Assembly (NCBI GenBank): GCA_951813085.1
Contig: OX638348.1
Coordinates: 4,788,772-4,852,771, forward strand
Source: an uncultured Opitutaceae bacterium
GTDB lineage: Bacteria; Verrucomicrobiota; Verrucomicrobiia; Opitutales; Opitutaceae
DNA: 64,000 bases
Direction: 5' to 3'
Part shown: piece by piece, positions 8,354 to 17,541 of the stretch
Position numbering within the stretch: position 1 is the first letter of the stretch
Layout of the letters: each line of letters opens with the position of its first letter
Translations under genes and position numbers: made by a program
The notes under the pieces: generated by a model
Database searches by the model: none
The model's input: the letters and a program-made list of their open reading frames with translations, nothing else
Told to the model about the DNA's origin: nothing

Positions 8354-11300
8354 ATGAAACGATTTTTAATCTCGTTAATCGGTCTCGCTGTTCTCGCTCC
8401 TTCTTCACATGCCCAAACGAACGAGCCAGGCTCAGGTGAGCGTATCGTTATCGTTGGCAGCGGGATGGCGTCGCGTATGACGAAGTTCGGTCATTTCGAA
8501 TCTGAAATGTACCTGAGCTTTCCCGAGAAGGATCTTGTTATACGCAATATGGCCGACGAAGGGAACACTCCCGGTTTTAGGCCGCATCCAGGTCGGCACT
8601 ACGACTACCACTTTGCTTTTCCTAGCGCCAAGGAGCTGGTGAAAGAGGAATATAGAATCGATACCCGAAGCGAGGGCCATTTCGAATCGCCTGATCAATG
8701 GCTCACGCGATTGCGGGCCGACACGATTATAGCATTTTTTGGATACAATTCATCCTTCGAGGGCGAAGCGGGGCTCGAGCGCTACAAAAAGGAATTCGAG
8801 GGATTCGTGAAGCATACGCTTACCCAACGCTACAACGGATATGGTCCACCCAAGCTGGTGGTCGTGTCGCCTACGGCGTTCGAGGACAAGCCCCGCGATT
8901 TCGATGGGCCTGACGCAGCGATGATCAATGGCAACTTGGAACGCTACAGCTCGGCCATGGCGGAAATCGCGGCCAAGCACGATGTTTTCTTCGTCGATGC
9001 CTTCGAGGCGTCGCAGCGATGGTACGAAGAAAGCGAGGTCCTCACAACGGATGGCGTTCTCCTGAATGATCGAGGTTACCGGAAGCTAGCAAAGTTTTTG
9101 ACCGAATCCGTTTTTGGCAGCCGCTCGATCCGCGAAGGGATTCGTGCCGCAGTGACCGATGCGGTCAACGAGAAGAACTGGGCCTGGCTGAACAATTTCA
9201 AGATTCCCAACGGCGTCCACGTCTATGGACAGCGCTATAACCCCTTCGGCCCGCAAAACTATCCGGATGAATTGCGGAAGACCGAGGAAATGACCGAGGT
9301 CCGCGAACGAGCCGTGTGGGCGGCAGCAAAGGGGCTCGCCTTCGATTTGGCAGCTGAAGATGCTAAGACGCACGCCCTTCCACCCGTGCCGACCAACTAC
9401 ACGCCCAGCGCCAAGAATGGTACAATCGAATACCTCGCTGGCAACCGTTCGGAAGGGGAGATTGACACGGCGGAAGGCTACCGGATGGAGCTATTCGCGT
9501 CGGAGCAGGATTTTCCTGAATTGGCCAATCCCAGCCAAATTGCCTTCGGCAACAAGGGTCGCCTCTGGGTGGCTACCATGCCCAGCTATCCGCATTACCG
9601 CATCGGCGATCCACGGCCCAGCGATAAGCTGATCATCCTTGAGGATACGAACCAGGATGGCAAAGCGGACCAGTTGAAAGTGTTCGCGGACGACTTGCAT
9701 ATGCCGATCGGATTCGAGATCGCCCCGGAAGGCGTGTACGTCTCGCAAAGCGATAGCTTGGTTTTGCTCAAGGACACGAATGGGGATGATTCGTACGATG
9801 AAAAAGAATACATTCTCAGCGGTTTCGACGATCATGATACGCACCATGCCATCAGCGCCTTTTGCGTGGATCCGTCCGGCGCGCTCATCATGGGCGAAGG
9901 ATATTTCCTTCACAGCAATATCGAAACGATCTATGGCCCGGAACGAGCATCCTGGGGCGGATACTTCAGGTACGATCCCAATCGCCGCAAGCTGACCCGT
10001 ATCGCTGCGCTGAACATTCCCAATCCCTGGGGCGTTACCTTCGACGACTATGGCCAAGGATTCTTCCTTCACACGTCGAATCCTACCGTTAGCTGGCTCA
10101 CGCCGGGAACAGTGAAGCCGGTTTATGGATACAATATGATCGCTCCCCAGCTGCTGACGGATAGCTTCGTCCGCCCGACGTCGGGCATGGAGCTCGTTTC
10201 CAGCGCCCACTTTCCTGACGAGGTGCAAGGGGACCTGCTCTTTCTCAATTCGATCGGCTTTCTCGGCGCCAAGCAGCATCGCCTCGTCGAGGACGGTTCT
10301 GGATTCACCGCTAAGTTTAGGCACAATCTTTTCACTTCTAAGGACTTGAACTTCCGTCCAGTCGATTCCGAGTTCGCTCCGGATGGATCGCTCTATGTTG
10401 CGGACTGGCACAATGTCTTGATCGGCCATATGCAGCACAATGCTCGCGATCCGCACCGCGACCATGTCCACGGCCGCATCTATCGAGTGACCTACCCATC
10501 GCGTCCGTTGATCACGCCTGCCAAGATTCACGGGGCGCCCATCGCCGATCTTCTGGAGACATTGAAGCATCCGCAATCGCGGACTCGTTACCGGGCGCGC
10601 CGCGAACTTCGCGGCAGGAACGCGGACGATGTCCTGCCTGCCGCAAAGGCCTGGGCCGCGGCTCAGAGCGACGAGCGTCTCAAGCTGGAAGCGCTCTGGG
10701 TGACCTGGGGTCACAACGCTGTGGATACGGATTTGCTGAACGAACTATTCGCCTCTCAGGATCATCGCATTCGGAGCGCCGCGGTTTCAGTGGCGCGCTA
10801 CAATATCAACCAAATTCCAGGAGCCGTAGACGTGATCGCCTCCGCAGCCGACGATTCCCATGGGCGCGTTCGGTTGGAAGCTTTGGTGGCGGCTTCCTGG
10901 CTGCCGGCCGAAGTCGGCTTGCCGATCGTGGAGAAAGCCAAGGAACGCGGACTGGATAGCGCTGCATCGCTATCCAGCTACGAGGTCGCTCAAGCGGGAT
11001 TGCGCGGCCTGCCGGTGCATCCGAGCGCGACCGACAAGAACTACGCCATGAGGGGCGATTCGGCCAAAGACAGCTTTCTCGAGCTGGGTAGGGAAGTGTA
11101 CTCGCGCGAAGGATTCTGCGTCACTTGCCATCAAGCCGATGGCAACGGCTTGCCGGAAGCGGGCTTCCCGCCCTTGGCAAAGACCAGCTGGGTGACCGGG
11201 GACAAGGAAACGCTTATCAAGATCACGCTCAAGGGCTTGGTTGGACCAATGGAAGTCAACGGTACCCGCTATCCAGGGCAGGTGCCCATGACCGGGTTCG

Positions 11301-11464
11301 AAGGCTTGGTAGGCGATCAGGAATTGGCCGCCGTATTGACCTACGTCCGCCAGTCGTTCGGAAACGATGCCAGCGCGGTCAACGCATCGGACATCAAGTA
11401 TGTACGGGAGAAGTATCTCGATGTAAATGGCCCCTTGGCCGCGACAGGTTTGAAGAGTGAATAG
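8354..11464 (+). CDS. SGNH hydrolase / beta-propeller / cytochrome c fusion protein
   Basis: A three-part secreted protein of 1036 residues. Signal peptide MKRFLISLIGLAVLAPSSHA; I chose the ATG at 8354 because the longer open frame from 8279 begins inside the REP-like palindrome. Residues about 30-260 resemble an SGNH/GDSL hydrolase (IVIVGSGMASRM; a VDAFE segment and a later TTDGVLLNDRGY). Residues about 390-740 form a PVC-type dehydrogenase propeller (GRLWVATMPSYPHYR, LIILEDTNQDGKADQLKVF, SLYVADWHN). HEAT-like repeats follow, then cytochrome c with CVTCH near residues 922-926. The architecture is known in Verrucomicrobia and Planctomycetes; it probably combines deacylation with sugar oxidation, but no substrate is established. 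Confidence 0.9.
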   Translation: MKRFLISLIGLAVLAPSSHAQTNEPGSGERIVIVGSGMASRMTKFGHFESEMYLSFPEKDLVIRNMADEGNTPGFRPHPGRHYDYHFAFPSAKELVKEEYRIDTRSEGHFESPDQWLTRLRADTIIAFFGYNSSFEGEAGLERYKKEFEGFVKHTLTQRYNGYGPPKLVVVSPTAFEDKPRDFDGPDAAMINGNLERYSSAMAEIAAKHDVFFVDAFEASQRWYEESEVLTTDGVLLNDRGYRKLAKFLTESVFGSRSIREGIRAAVTDAVNEKNWAWLNNFKIPNGVHVYGQRYNPFGPQNYPDELRKTEEMTEVRERAVWAAAKGLAFDLAAEDAKTHALPPVPTNYTPSAKNGTIEYLAGNRSEGEIDTAEGYRMELFASEQDFPELANPSQIAFGNKGRLWVATMPSYPHYRIGDPRPSDKLIILEDTNQDGKADQLKVFADDLHMPIGFEIAPEGVYVSQSDSLVLLKDTNGDDSYDEKEYILSGFDDHDTHHAISAFCVDPSGALIMGEGYFLHSNIETIYGPERASWGGYFRYDPNRRKLTRIAALNIPNPWGVTFDDYGQGFFLHTSNPTVSWLTPGTVKPVYGYNMIAPQLLTDSFVRPTSGMELVSSAHFPDEVQGDLLFLNSIGFLGAKQHRLVEDGSGFTAKFRHNLFTSKDLNFRPVDSEFAPDGSLYVADWHNVLIGHMQHNARDPHRDHVHGRIYRVTYPSRPLITPAKIHGAPIADLLETLKHPQSRTRYRARRELRGRNADDVLPAAKAWAAAQSDERLKLEALWVTWGHNAVDTDLLNELFASQDHRIRSAAVSVARYNINQIPGAVDVIASAADDSHGRVRLEALVAASWLPAEVGLPIVEKAKERGLDSAASLSSYEVAQAGLRGLPVHPSATDKNYAMRGDSAKDSFLELGREVYSREGFCVTCHQADGNGLPEAGFPPLAKTSWVTGDKETLIKITLKGLVGPMEVNGTRYPGQVPMTGFEGLVGDQELAAVLTYVRQSFGNDASAVNASDIKYVREKYLDVNGPLAATGLKSE

Positions 11465-11865
11465 CCGCCGACTCTGTCGGGGTCATTGATGAGACATCAA
11501 TGATGAAGGGCAAGTCGTGTCCATGACTGGTAGCCTTTGAGGTCGTTTACGTGGAATTATGTGGGCGATGCGCCTTTTATTGTTGGTTCGGTAACTTTAC
11601 CGCGCATTATCTACGTCTTGTGAGAATGCAGCGAGATCCGCTTGTTTCTCTAAACTACCCTTAACTACCTAACTGCCAACTAACCCACGAAATTGATGGA
11701 CTAACCTCCATCCGGTTCTCTGTATGCCCGCGCATCCTCGCTCGCGCTTAGGCGCGATCGTATGCGGATTCCAATCGGCTACTCTCTTGAGGAAGATGCT
11801 CAAGCTGCGGACTGATGGCTAGGCCAGGCCGATTGAATTTTTACTACAACGAACAGACACAACAC
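11465..11865. other. Intergenic stretch with a perfect palindrome
   Basis: No gene is seen in these 401 bp. The notable element is TCATTGATG-AGA-CATCAATGA at 11483-11503, a 9-bp perfect inverted repeat 19 bp after the preceding stop codon. It lacks a T-run, so it is not a standard intrinsic terminator. The remainder presumably contained the promoter of the TonB receptor gene that follows; no clear -35/-10 is recognisable. Confidence 0.5.
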
Positions 11866-12879
11866 ATGAAACGAAAAACGATTACCAGGCGGCTTCTTAA
11901 GGGGCCTCCTTTCCATCGCCGTGTTGGGCGCGGCCTATAGCGCCCAGGCTCAAGATGACGATGGACCTACCTACGAATTGGAAGATCTCAAAGTTTATGG
12001 CTCGGCCGCATCCGATGCGGTGGCCCGACAGCGTGAATCCGATATCATCGGCAGCTTGGAGCAGCAGGCGTATTGAACCTGACGAACCGAGAAGAGGAAT
12101 TCCATATCGGCAACCCGGACCTGTCTGAGCAAATCTCGGAAAACATCGATATCGCTTGGGAATACTACTTCGGCCCAGGGCAGGGGAATTCGGTTTCGGT
12201 CACTTACTTCCAAAAGGACCTCGAGGACTTCTTGCAACTCGACGAGTTCACGCGCGATGTGCAGGTCCTGATCGATGACACCGATCCCGATGCCGGATTC
12301 GAAGACATCGAGTCGGAGATCCGCTTCTGGACCAATGCCTCGACCCGGAACATCAAGGGCGTGGAAGTTTCAGGCTACTTCAACTTCGGGGATTTCTTCG
12401 GAAATGTTCCGATCCTTCAAGACTTCAGCTTCGTCCCGAACTACGCGAAGATCACGGGTGACCAAACCAATCCGATTTTCGATCAGGACCAGCTGGCCTT
12501 GGGCAACATCGTGCAGGTGGGCTCGCAGTTGACCGATAGCCTCACCAATCAAGCGGAAGAGATTTACAATCTTCAGCTCTTCTACGAGTGGCAGCGCCTG
12601 AGCGTGCGTCTATCCTACAACTACATCTCCGAGCTCCAACGCAGTCCCTCGAGCGCCGCGATCGATACGCTCGAGTTCGATGCGGAGAAGGAGAATTGGG
12701 ACATGTCGGTTCAGTATCGCCTATTTCCTGATAGGGACGTTCGTCTCTTCATCGAAGGGGATAATCTAGGCAACGAGCCAAGCGACCAGCGCTTCAATGG
12801 ATCCGACCCGAGCCTCTACGTGCGTCGCTACGAAACGATCGGAAAACGATACATATTCGGCATTCGCGGATCGTTCTAG
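11866..12879 (+). pseudogene. TonB-dependent receptor remnant with large internal deletion
   Basis: Three pieces of one receptor remain. ATG 11866 starts MKRKTITRRLLK, but the signal peptide continues in the next frame (GLLSIAVLGAAYSAQAQ), implying one extra base in the GGGG at 11901-11904. That second frame carries the start of the plug region (YELEDLKVYGSAASD) and stops at a TGA within 12070-12080. From about 12050 a different frame encodes about 270 residues of C-terminal beta-barrel (FHIGNPDLSEQISENIDIAW, then a tail YETIGKRYIFGIRGSF with the terminal Phe typical of outer-membrane barrels). Relatives are about 900-1000 residues, so most of the plug and half the barrel is missing. The product cannot be a functional receptor. 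Confidence 0.82.
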
Positions 12880-12902
12880 AGAAACGAAACTTTCTAAGCT
12901 TC

Positions 12903-12933
12903 AAGGCGGCTCGGCAACGAGCCGCCTTTTTTT
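12903..12933 (+). terminator. Intrinsic terminator after the TonB remnant
   Basis: AAGGCGGCTCG-GCAA-CGAGCCGCC followed by seven T residues: a 9-bp-plus GC-rich stem, small loop and T-run, 24 bp after the receptor's stop codon. This is a textbook Rho-independent terminator. Its right half is repeated at 14758-14778. Confidence 0.93.
12911..12931 (+). repeat. 21-bp direct repeat, left copy (terminator half)
   Basis: The loop and right arm of the receptor terminator, from TCGGCAACGAG through GCCGCC and five T residues, is repeated exactly at 14758-14778. The two copies bracket the hipBA module. Confidence 0.8.
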
Positions 12934-13053
12934 GTCTCGGCGCCTCGCTTCGCGAGGATCATCGCCCGATCCCTCTCGGTGGAATTGGGATCCAGTGAAC
13001 TCAGCGAGCGTTGTCCTAAATTTCGTTCAACGTCGTGAAAGTGCGATCCACTG

Positions 13054-14214
13054 CTATCCTATCATGCCTTGATCATTCAGACAGTCGCGACACTGCTGGA
13101 TAATTTGAGTGGCTCCGTCGATTGAGAAGAGATCCGCCATTGCGAGCAGGTCGGAGTCTTCGATCGTGGACCACTTGGAATTTATACTCAAAGCATGTTC
13201 CGGTTTCGTTGGCGTAGATGTCAGGTCGTATGCGGGCGATAGCGTCCATCCGCGTGTCTCCTGGAACAGGAAGGAATGATTGCGAACATGGTCATCGCGA
13301 TTGCCGGATAGAACGTTGAAGGCCATTCTGCGAAATTGCTGAACCACTTGGCGATGGTCATTGCAAAGAGCTTGAGTCGTTCGAAGCAAGTCTTCGTAGC
13401 TCGATCCGTAGCGGATGGCCAACTGATGAGTTACGCCTCCAAAAGTGTGGGCGTGGATTCGCGATGCTCCATCACGATCGAAACGTTGCACGACCAAGTG
13501 AGCGAACGGCCCGCTAATATCATCCTCGCCTTCGACGAGCCAGTGCTCAGGAGTATCTATTTCAGCAACCCGCGCAGCATTGAGCAGAGCGTGTTCGTTT
13601 GCGCATAGCCCTCGATTGAATAACGATTCGTCGTCACCCATATCCAGTTTCATAATACAGGGAAGGTAGCCATCGAATGACGCCCGCACTCCGATCAAGA
13701 GCCTGTCGCTTTCAGGATTCCATCCAACCAGGAGCTTGGGGAAACGCCCGCCTGGATTGCTTCCCGCCTCCTGCAGAATTCTCGATCCAGGGAGCGCCCC
13801 CGCATCCTCTTCCATCACGGTCCGGGCAAAATGGAGCGCTTCTTGCAGCCCTGCGAATTCATAGTCGTTCTCCGATTCTTCTGGATGATAGGTCAGCGCT
13901 CCCAGCCCACCGGTTCCGATGAGCGCAAGTCGCTTAAGAATGGATACGCTTTCCGGCGCGATGCCCGCCTCTCTTAGCCTTCGATCTATGATAGCGCCCC
14001 CCCAAGCATCGGGAAGGGAATCTGCGAACAAGCCCGGGAGGTTTCCCTCGAATGGGCTCTTCGTTTCGATGACGCCTTGCTGTTTGGGAAGGTACAAAGG
14101 GGACAGGTCAACGCCCCTGGACAAGTAGTCGTTGTCATATTGGAAGAGCAATTGTCCGGTGTCGTCATTGAGACGTCCTAGCAATGCATCTTGATACTTG
14201 ACCGAAATTCTCAC
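13054..14214 (-). CDS. hipA: HipA family toxin kinase
   Basis: 386 residues. The N-terminal subdomain typical of HipA (residues 1-110, with LPGLFADSLPDAWG at 59-72) is followed by the kinase-like C-terminal domain. LSGNRDDHVRNHSF at 303-315 holds the catalytic Asp (308) and Asn, and LSPAYDLTS at 325-333 holds the metal-binding Asp (330). In E. coli HipA phosphorylates glutamyl-tRNA synthetase and causes growth arrest; the target of this homologue is unknown. Its ATG overlaps the 3' end of hipB by 4 bp, the usual antitoxin-first operon order. No truncation is visible, so the module looks intact. Confidence 0.93.
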   Translation of the reverse strand: MRISVKYQDALLGRLNDDTGQLLFQYDNDYLSRGVDLSPLYLPKQQGVIETKSPFEGNLPGLFADSLPDAWGGAIIDRRLREAGIAPESVSILKRLALIGTGGLGALTYHPEESENDYEFAGLQEALHFARTVMEEDAGALPGSRILQEAGSNPGGRFPKLLVGWNPESDRLLIGVRASFDGYLPCIMKLDMGDDESLFNRGLCANEHALLNAARVAEIDTPEHWLVEGEDDISGPFAHLVVQRFDRDGASRIHAHTFGGVTHQLAIRYGSSYEDLLRTTQALCNDHRQVVQQFRRMAFNVLSGNRDDHVRNHSFLFQETRGWTLSPAYDLTSTPTKPEHALSINSKWSTIEDSDLLAMADLFSIDGATQIIQQCRDCLNDQGMIG

Positions 14215-14507
14215 CGGGAACGGCTCCTTTTGCGAATAGGTTTGGGCTTCTCGATCTGATCGAGGTCCTGAATGGGAGAGGCGAGCAACGCTCCTTCAAG
14301 TTCCGGTAGGCGATTCAGCGATTGTACAACCCCAATGAATCGTTCCAGAGAGATGCTTCCTTCCTGCTCAAAGCGCCGGTAGGTCGGTAGAGCGATCCCG
14401 GCTCTAGAAGCGAGTTCTGCCTGGGAAAGGTTCTGCTCAAGACGTAGGGCCCGACAGCGCTCAGCGAGCGTATTTAAAATCTCTTTCTTTGTTTTAAGTA
14501 ACCACAT
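14211..14507 (-). CDS. hipB: HipB-like XRE antitoxin
   Basis: 98 residues with an XRE/Cro helix-turn-helix at about 15-70 (RCRALRLEQNLSQAELASR, then AGIALPTYRRFEQEGSISL). HipB proteins neutralise HipA and repress the operon. The gene precedes and overlaps hipA. The basic tail (KPIRKRSRSR) is unusual but could add DNA contacts. The upstream sequence is very AT-rich, with TTAATATTAA at 14509-14518 directly beyond the start codon as a possible autoregulatory site. Confidence 0.9.
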   Translation of the reverse strand: MWLLKTKKEILNTLAERCRALRLEQNLSQAELASRAGIALPTYRRFEQEGSISLERFIGVVQSLNRLPELEGALLASPIQDLDQIEKPKPIRKRSRSR

Positions 14508-14757
14508 ATTAATATTAAAACTATATAATTTGTAATAAAAAATACTATATTATCAATAAAAATTAGAAACTATTTGAAATGCCCTACCCTACTGAGTGAG
14601 ATCTTTGCAGAATCCAGGCTGATGGCTTTGTCTACAAAGTACCCGTTGAGGCTGACACCTCCTAATCTAGAACTCGTCTGGCCAATCGCTTCTCTCTTGG
14701 TAGGTTGATGGCCGCGTGGCCTGCAACGGGGTGTCTCGCCAAACGACCTGGGCTTCA
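14508..14757. promoter_or_regulatory. AT-rich hipBA promoter region
   Basis: The first 70 bp upstream of hipB are almost pure A/T with overlapping short palindromes (ATATTAATAT at 14506-14515; ACTATATAAT and ATACTATATTAT nearby). This is a plausible minus-strand promoter plus HipB operator, though no spaced E. coli-type TATCC/GGATA pair is visible. The remaining sequence to 14757 shows no recognisable gene. Confidence 0.4.
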
Positions 14758-14778
14758 TCGGCAACGAGCCGCCTTTTT
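14758..14778 (+). repeat. 21-bp direct repeat, right copy
   Basis: Identical to 12911-12931. Here it is only a half-terminator: the left stem arm is absent, so it cannot form the hairpin. This suggests a duplication produced when the intervening hipBA segment arrived, rather than a second working terminator. Confidence 0.8.
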
Positions 14779-14812
14779 CTTTTTTGACATAGCTTCCGAT
14801 ACGAATCTATCC

Positions 14813-16829
14813 ATGCTGGCTAGCGATGTCCTTGCTGAATCGATATCACTTATTGTTCGTTTCTATCGGTCTTCAGTTCTTTTTTTGCCTCAGATCCGAT
14901 CTGAGGAGAGTTTGTCCGATCGATTCGTCAAATGGATCAGCCCTACGATTAGAGCGCTTGATGCGGAGATCGAATTGACGGTTGAGGAGAGCGAAGGACT
15001 TCCCGAGCCAGAACGGTTCAACCGCAGCGAGAGCTTTGGCTTTCACAGCCGACAATTTAGCTCGTCGGAAGATGCGAACTGGATCGAAGTGGATTTGCAG
15101 AAAGAGCAATCGATTGACCAGATTGCCATTCTTCCCGTTTCAATCGAGATCCCGATTTTCGAGGGGCAGGCTTATGGGTTTCCCCGTCGGTTTATGATCG
15201 AGGTGCTGGGAGAGGATCGATCCGAGAGAATGGTCGTTGTGGACAAAAGCGCTGAGGATTTCGAACACACGGATGGCTATCCCTTTCTGGCGAAACTGAC
15301 AGAATCCGTTCGAGGGCGGTACATACGCATAACATCATTGAAGCACTCCCAAGTTCTAAGTCACTGGGTATGCGCGATCTCGGAGATCATGGTTTTGCAA
15401 GGACCTCTCAACATTGCTACCGATTGTCCTGTCGCAGTCGGTCCTTGTCAAGGTTTCCGAATGGTCGGTTGGGGACCTTCGAACCTCGCCGATTTCCAGA
15501 GTCCTTTAGGTCCTCCATCTGTTCCCGGCTTCAGTCCTACGAATGGCTTTCTTTGCAAGCACACTACGAGTTCCGTAACCGACAAGTGGATGCAGGTCGA
15601 TTTGGGAAGGTCTTACCCGATCGACGCGGTACGTCTTTTGCCGGCCCGTCCTACCGATTATGTGGACTTGCCTGGATTGGGATTTCCCACTCGATTCAAG
15701 ATTGAGGCGAGCGATCGGGCAGATTTTCAATACAAGAGAATCATTTTCGATAGTGGACCTGAAGAGTATCCAAACCTTGGAGATAATCCATTCGAGGTTC
15801 ACGCAGATGGGACCGAAGCGCGCTTTATACGGATCGCCGCGACGGGCGCTCGCTATCAAGGATCCAATTTGTATGCGTTTGCATTGGGGGAGCTGCAGGT
15901 GTACTCCATGGGTGCAAACGTGGCCTTGAACAAAGCGGTTTCCGCCTCCGATTTCTTCGATAACCCGAGGTTTCCCCGATGGAAACCCGATGCTCTGGTA
16001 GGTGGATACAACAGTCAGAACCGTCTTGTCGAACTGCCGGAATGGCTTGAAGGCCTCGAGAAGCGGCGGGCGCTGAGCGAGCGCTTGATTCAGCTGACGG
16101 CCGAGCGAATGCAGAAAAGCGAGTCTATAGTCTTGGCGGCAACGGCGGGGACTTTTGCGATCTCGGGAATTTTGGCGATGGGAGCGATTGGCTTTATCGC
16201 TTCGTACCGAAAGGCGAAGAATCGCGAGGCGGAAGAGCTTAGGCGGCAGATCGCTCGAGACTTGCATGACGATGTCGGCGGAGACTTGGGGGGGATCCTG
16301 CTGCTTAGCGAGGGAGCGCTGCAGCATTCGGAGGTCTCCAATGAACTTCGAGAAGACCTGCAGGATATCCACGATATTGCCGCAGGGTCCAGCGAAGCCA
16401 TGCGTGACATCGTTTGGTTGATTCGAGAGGAGCGTACTGGAGGATCTGGTGTTGCGACTGCGCGAAACGGCTCAGCTGCTACTGCGCAAGATTCCTTACG
16501 AATGGAAGGTCGAGTCCGAAGCGATTCCGTATGGGATGGCCCCGCTTAAGGTCCGGCGGCACGTCTTTTTCGCGTTCAAGGAAGCGTTGACCAATGTTCG
16601 CAAGCACGCGAATGCCAGTCGCGTAGGAATCGAGATCGAGGTGAGCAGGCAGACTTTTACATTGCGGATCCACGATGACGGAAGAGGATTCGATCTCAGC
16701 AGCCAATCGAAGGGTTATGGCTTGAAAAATTTGAGTCGCCGCTGCGAAGCCTTAAAGGGTCGATGCGATATCGCGTCGACTCCCGGAGAGGGAACCCGCA
16801 TCGAGATGGTGTTTTCGTTAAGACCTTAG
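14813..16829 (+). pseudogene. Discoidin-domain sensor histidine kinase, frameshifted
   Basis: One kinase gene split over two frames. Two discoidin-like modules come first (WIEVDLQKEQSIDQIAILPV and WMQVDLGRSYPIDAVRLLPA) and a shorter third piece (NVALNKAVSASDFFDN), then a membrane helix (IVLAATAGTFAISGILAMGA). A HisKA_3 H-box follows, RQIARDLHDDVGGDLG, with the phospho-His codon at 16265-16267. The HATPase domain (FKEALTNVRKHANAS, HDDGRGFD, GYGLKNLSRRCEALKG) is in the next frame. Removing the A at 16436 joins them as REERLEDLVLRLRETA. The N-terminus is also doubtful: ATG 14813 gives no signal peptide, whereas ATG 14826 in another frame gives MSLLNRYHLLFVSIGLQFFF. Partner regulator lies 17 bp downstream. 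Confidence 0.82.
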
Positions 16830-16846
16830 ATTTGCAATAGAACAGA

Positions 16847-17509
16847 ATGTCCCCTGCAGCGAATACTCGCATTTGGTTGGTGGAAGATAACGATTCCTAT
16901 CGAAAAGCGGTGTCCCGTTCCCTAAGTCGAACGAACGCGATCGACTGCGAGCGACAATGTCGATCGGCGGAGGAAGCGCTCGCTGCCTTGGAAACGGAGA
17001 ACGCTCCTGATGTAATACTGCTGGATGTGCAATTGCCGGGCAGCGATGGCATATCCGCCTTGCCCTCCATTCGGTCGCTTGCGCCAGATTGCAAACCGAT
17101 TGTGCTAACTGCATTCGACGACAGCGAGAAGATCTATCGAGCGATCTGCGCTGGCGCATCTGGATACCTGCTCAAGTCGGCCGGGGCGGACGAGATCGTC
17201 GCAGCCATCGAAGAAGTGCTGAGTGGCGGAGCTCCGATGACGCCTTCGCTCGCCGTGCGTGTCTTGCAACAGTTCTCCGAATTGCTGTCGCCCGCCAAAT
17301 CCACGGACGACTACAAGCTGACCGCACGTGAGATCGATATCCTGCGATTGCTGGCAGATGGCCTGATCAAGAAGGAAATCGCCGCCGATTTGAATATCAG
17401 TCTGCATACCGTGAACACTCACATCCGAAGCATCTACGACAAGTTGCAGGTCAATACGAATACGAATACGGCTGCGGTGGCGAAAGCGATTCGCGAAGAT
17501 ATCGTTTAG
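16847..17509 (+). CDS. LuxR/NarL-family response regulator
   Basis: 220 residues. The receiver domain (residues 8-125) has acidic pocket E13/D14, phospho-acceptor D60 in VILLDVQLPG, and a conserved Lys in GYLLKSAGA. A C-terminal LuxR-type helix-turn-helix follows at about 155-210 (LTAREIDILRLLADGLIKKE, then HTVNTHIRSIYDKLQV). It is the obvious partner of the upstream HisKA_3 kinase, with which this regulator class pairs. Since that kinase is frameshifted as sequenced, the regulator may be orphaned. Target genes are unknown. Positions 17119-17145 inside the gene recur exactly at 19235-19261. Confidence 0.93.
   Translation: MSPAANTRIWLVEDNDSYRKAVSRSLSRTNAIDCERQCRSAEEALAALETENAPDVILLDVQLPGSDGISALPSIRSLAPDCKPIVLTAFDDSEKIYRAICAGASGYLLKSAGADEIVAAIEEVLSGGAPMTPSLAVRVLQQFSELLSPAKSTDDYKLTAREIDILRLLADGLIKKEIAADLNISLHTVNTHIRSIYDKLQVNTNTNTAAVAKAIREDIV
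17119..17145 (+). repeat. 27-bp direct repeat, left copy (inside the regulator gene)
   Basis: Starts CGACAGCGAGAAG and ends ATCGAGCGAT; encodes part of the receiver domain (DSEKIYRAI). An identical 27-bp copy lies at 19235-19261, beyond the AbiE genes and next to the MNT gene. Flanking bases differ at both ends. Confidence 0.85.
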
Positions 17510-17541
17510 CGAAAGACTGCAGCCGTACAAGGGCGCGAATT

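Noticed and set aside
9491..10714. 407-codon minus-strand frame within the propeller-cytochrome gene
   Set aside because: Antisense shadow of a strongly conserved gene; no start context or family match.
11722..11775. GC-rich hairpin-like stretch resembling the REP core
   Set aside because: It lacks the CATCATG and AACAGGAT flanks of the repeat family and its pairing is poor.
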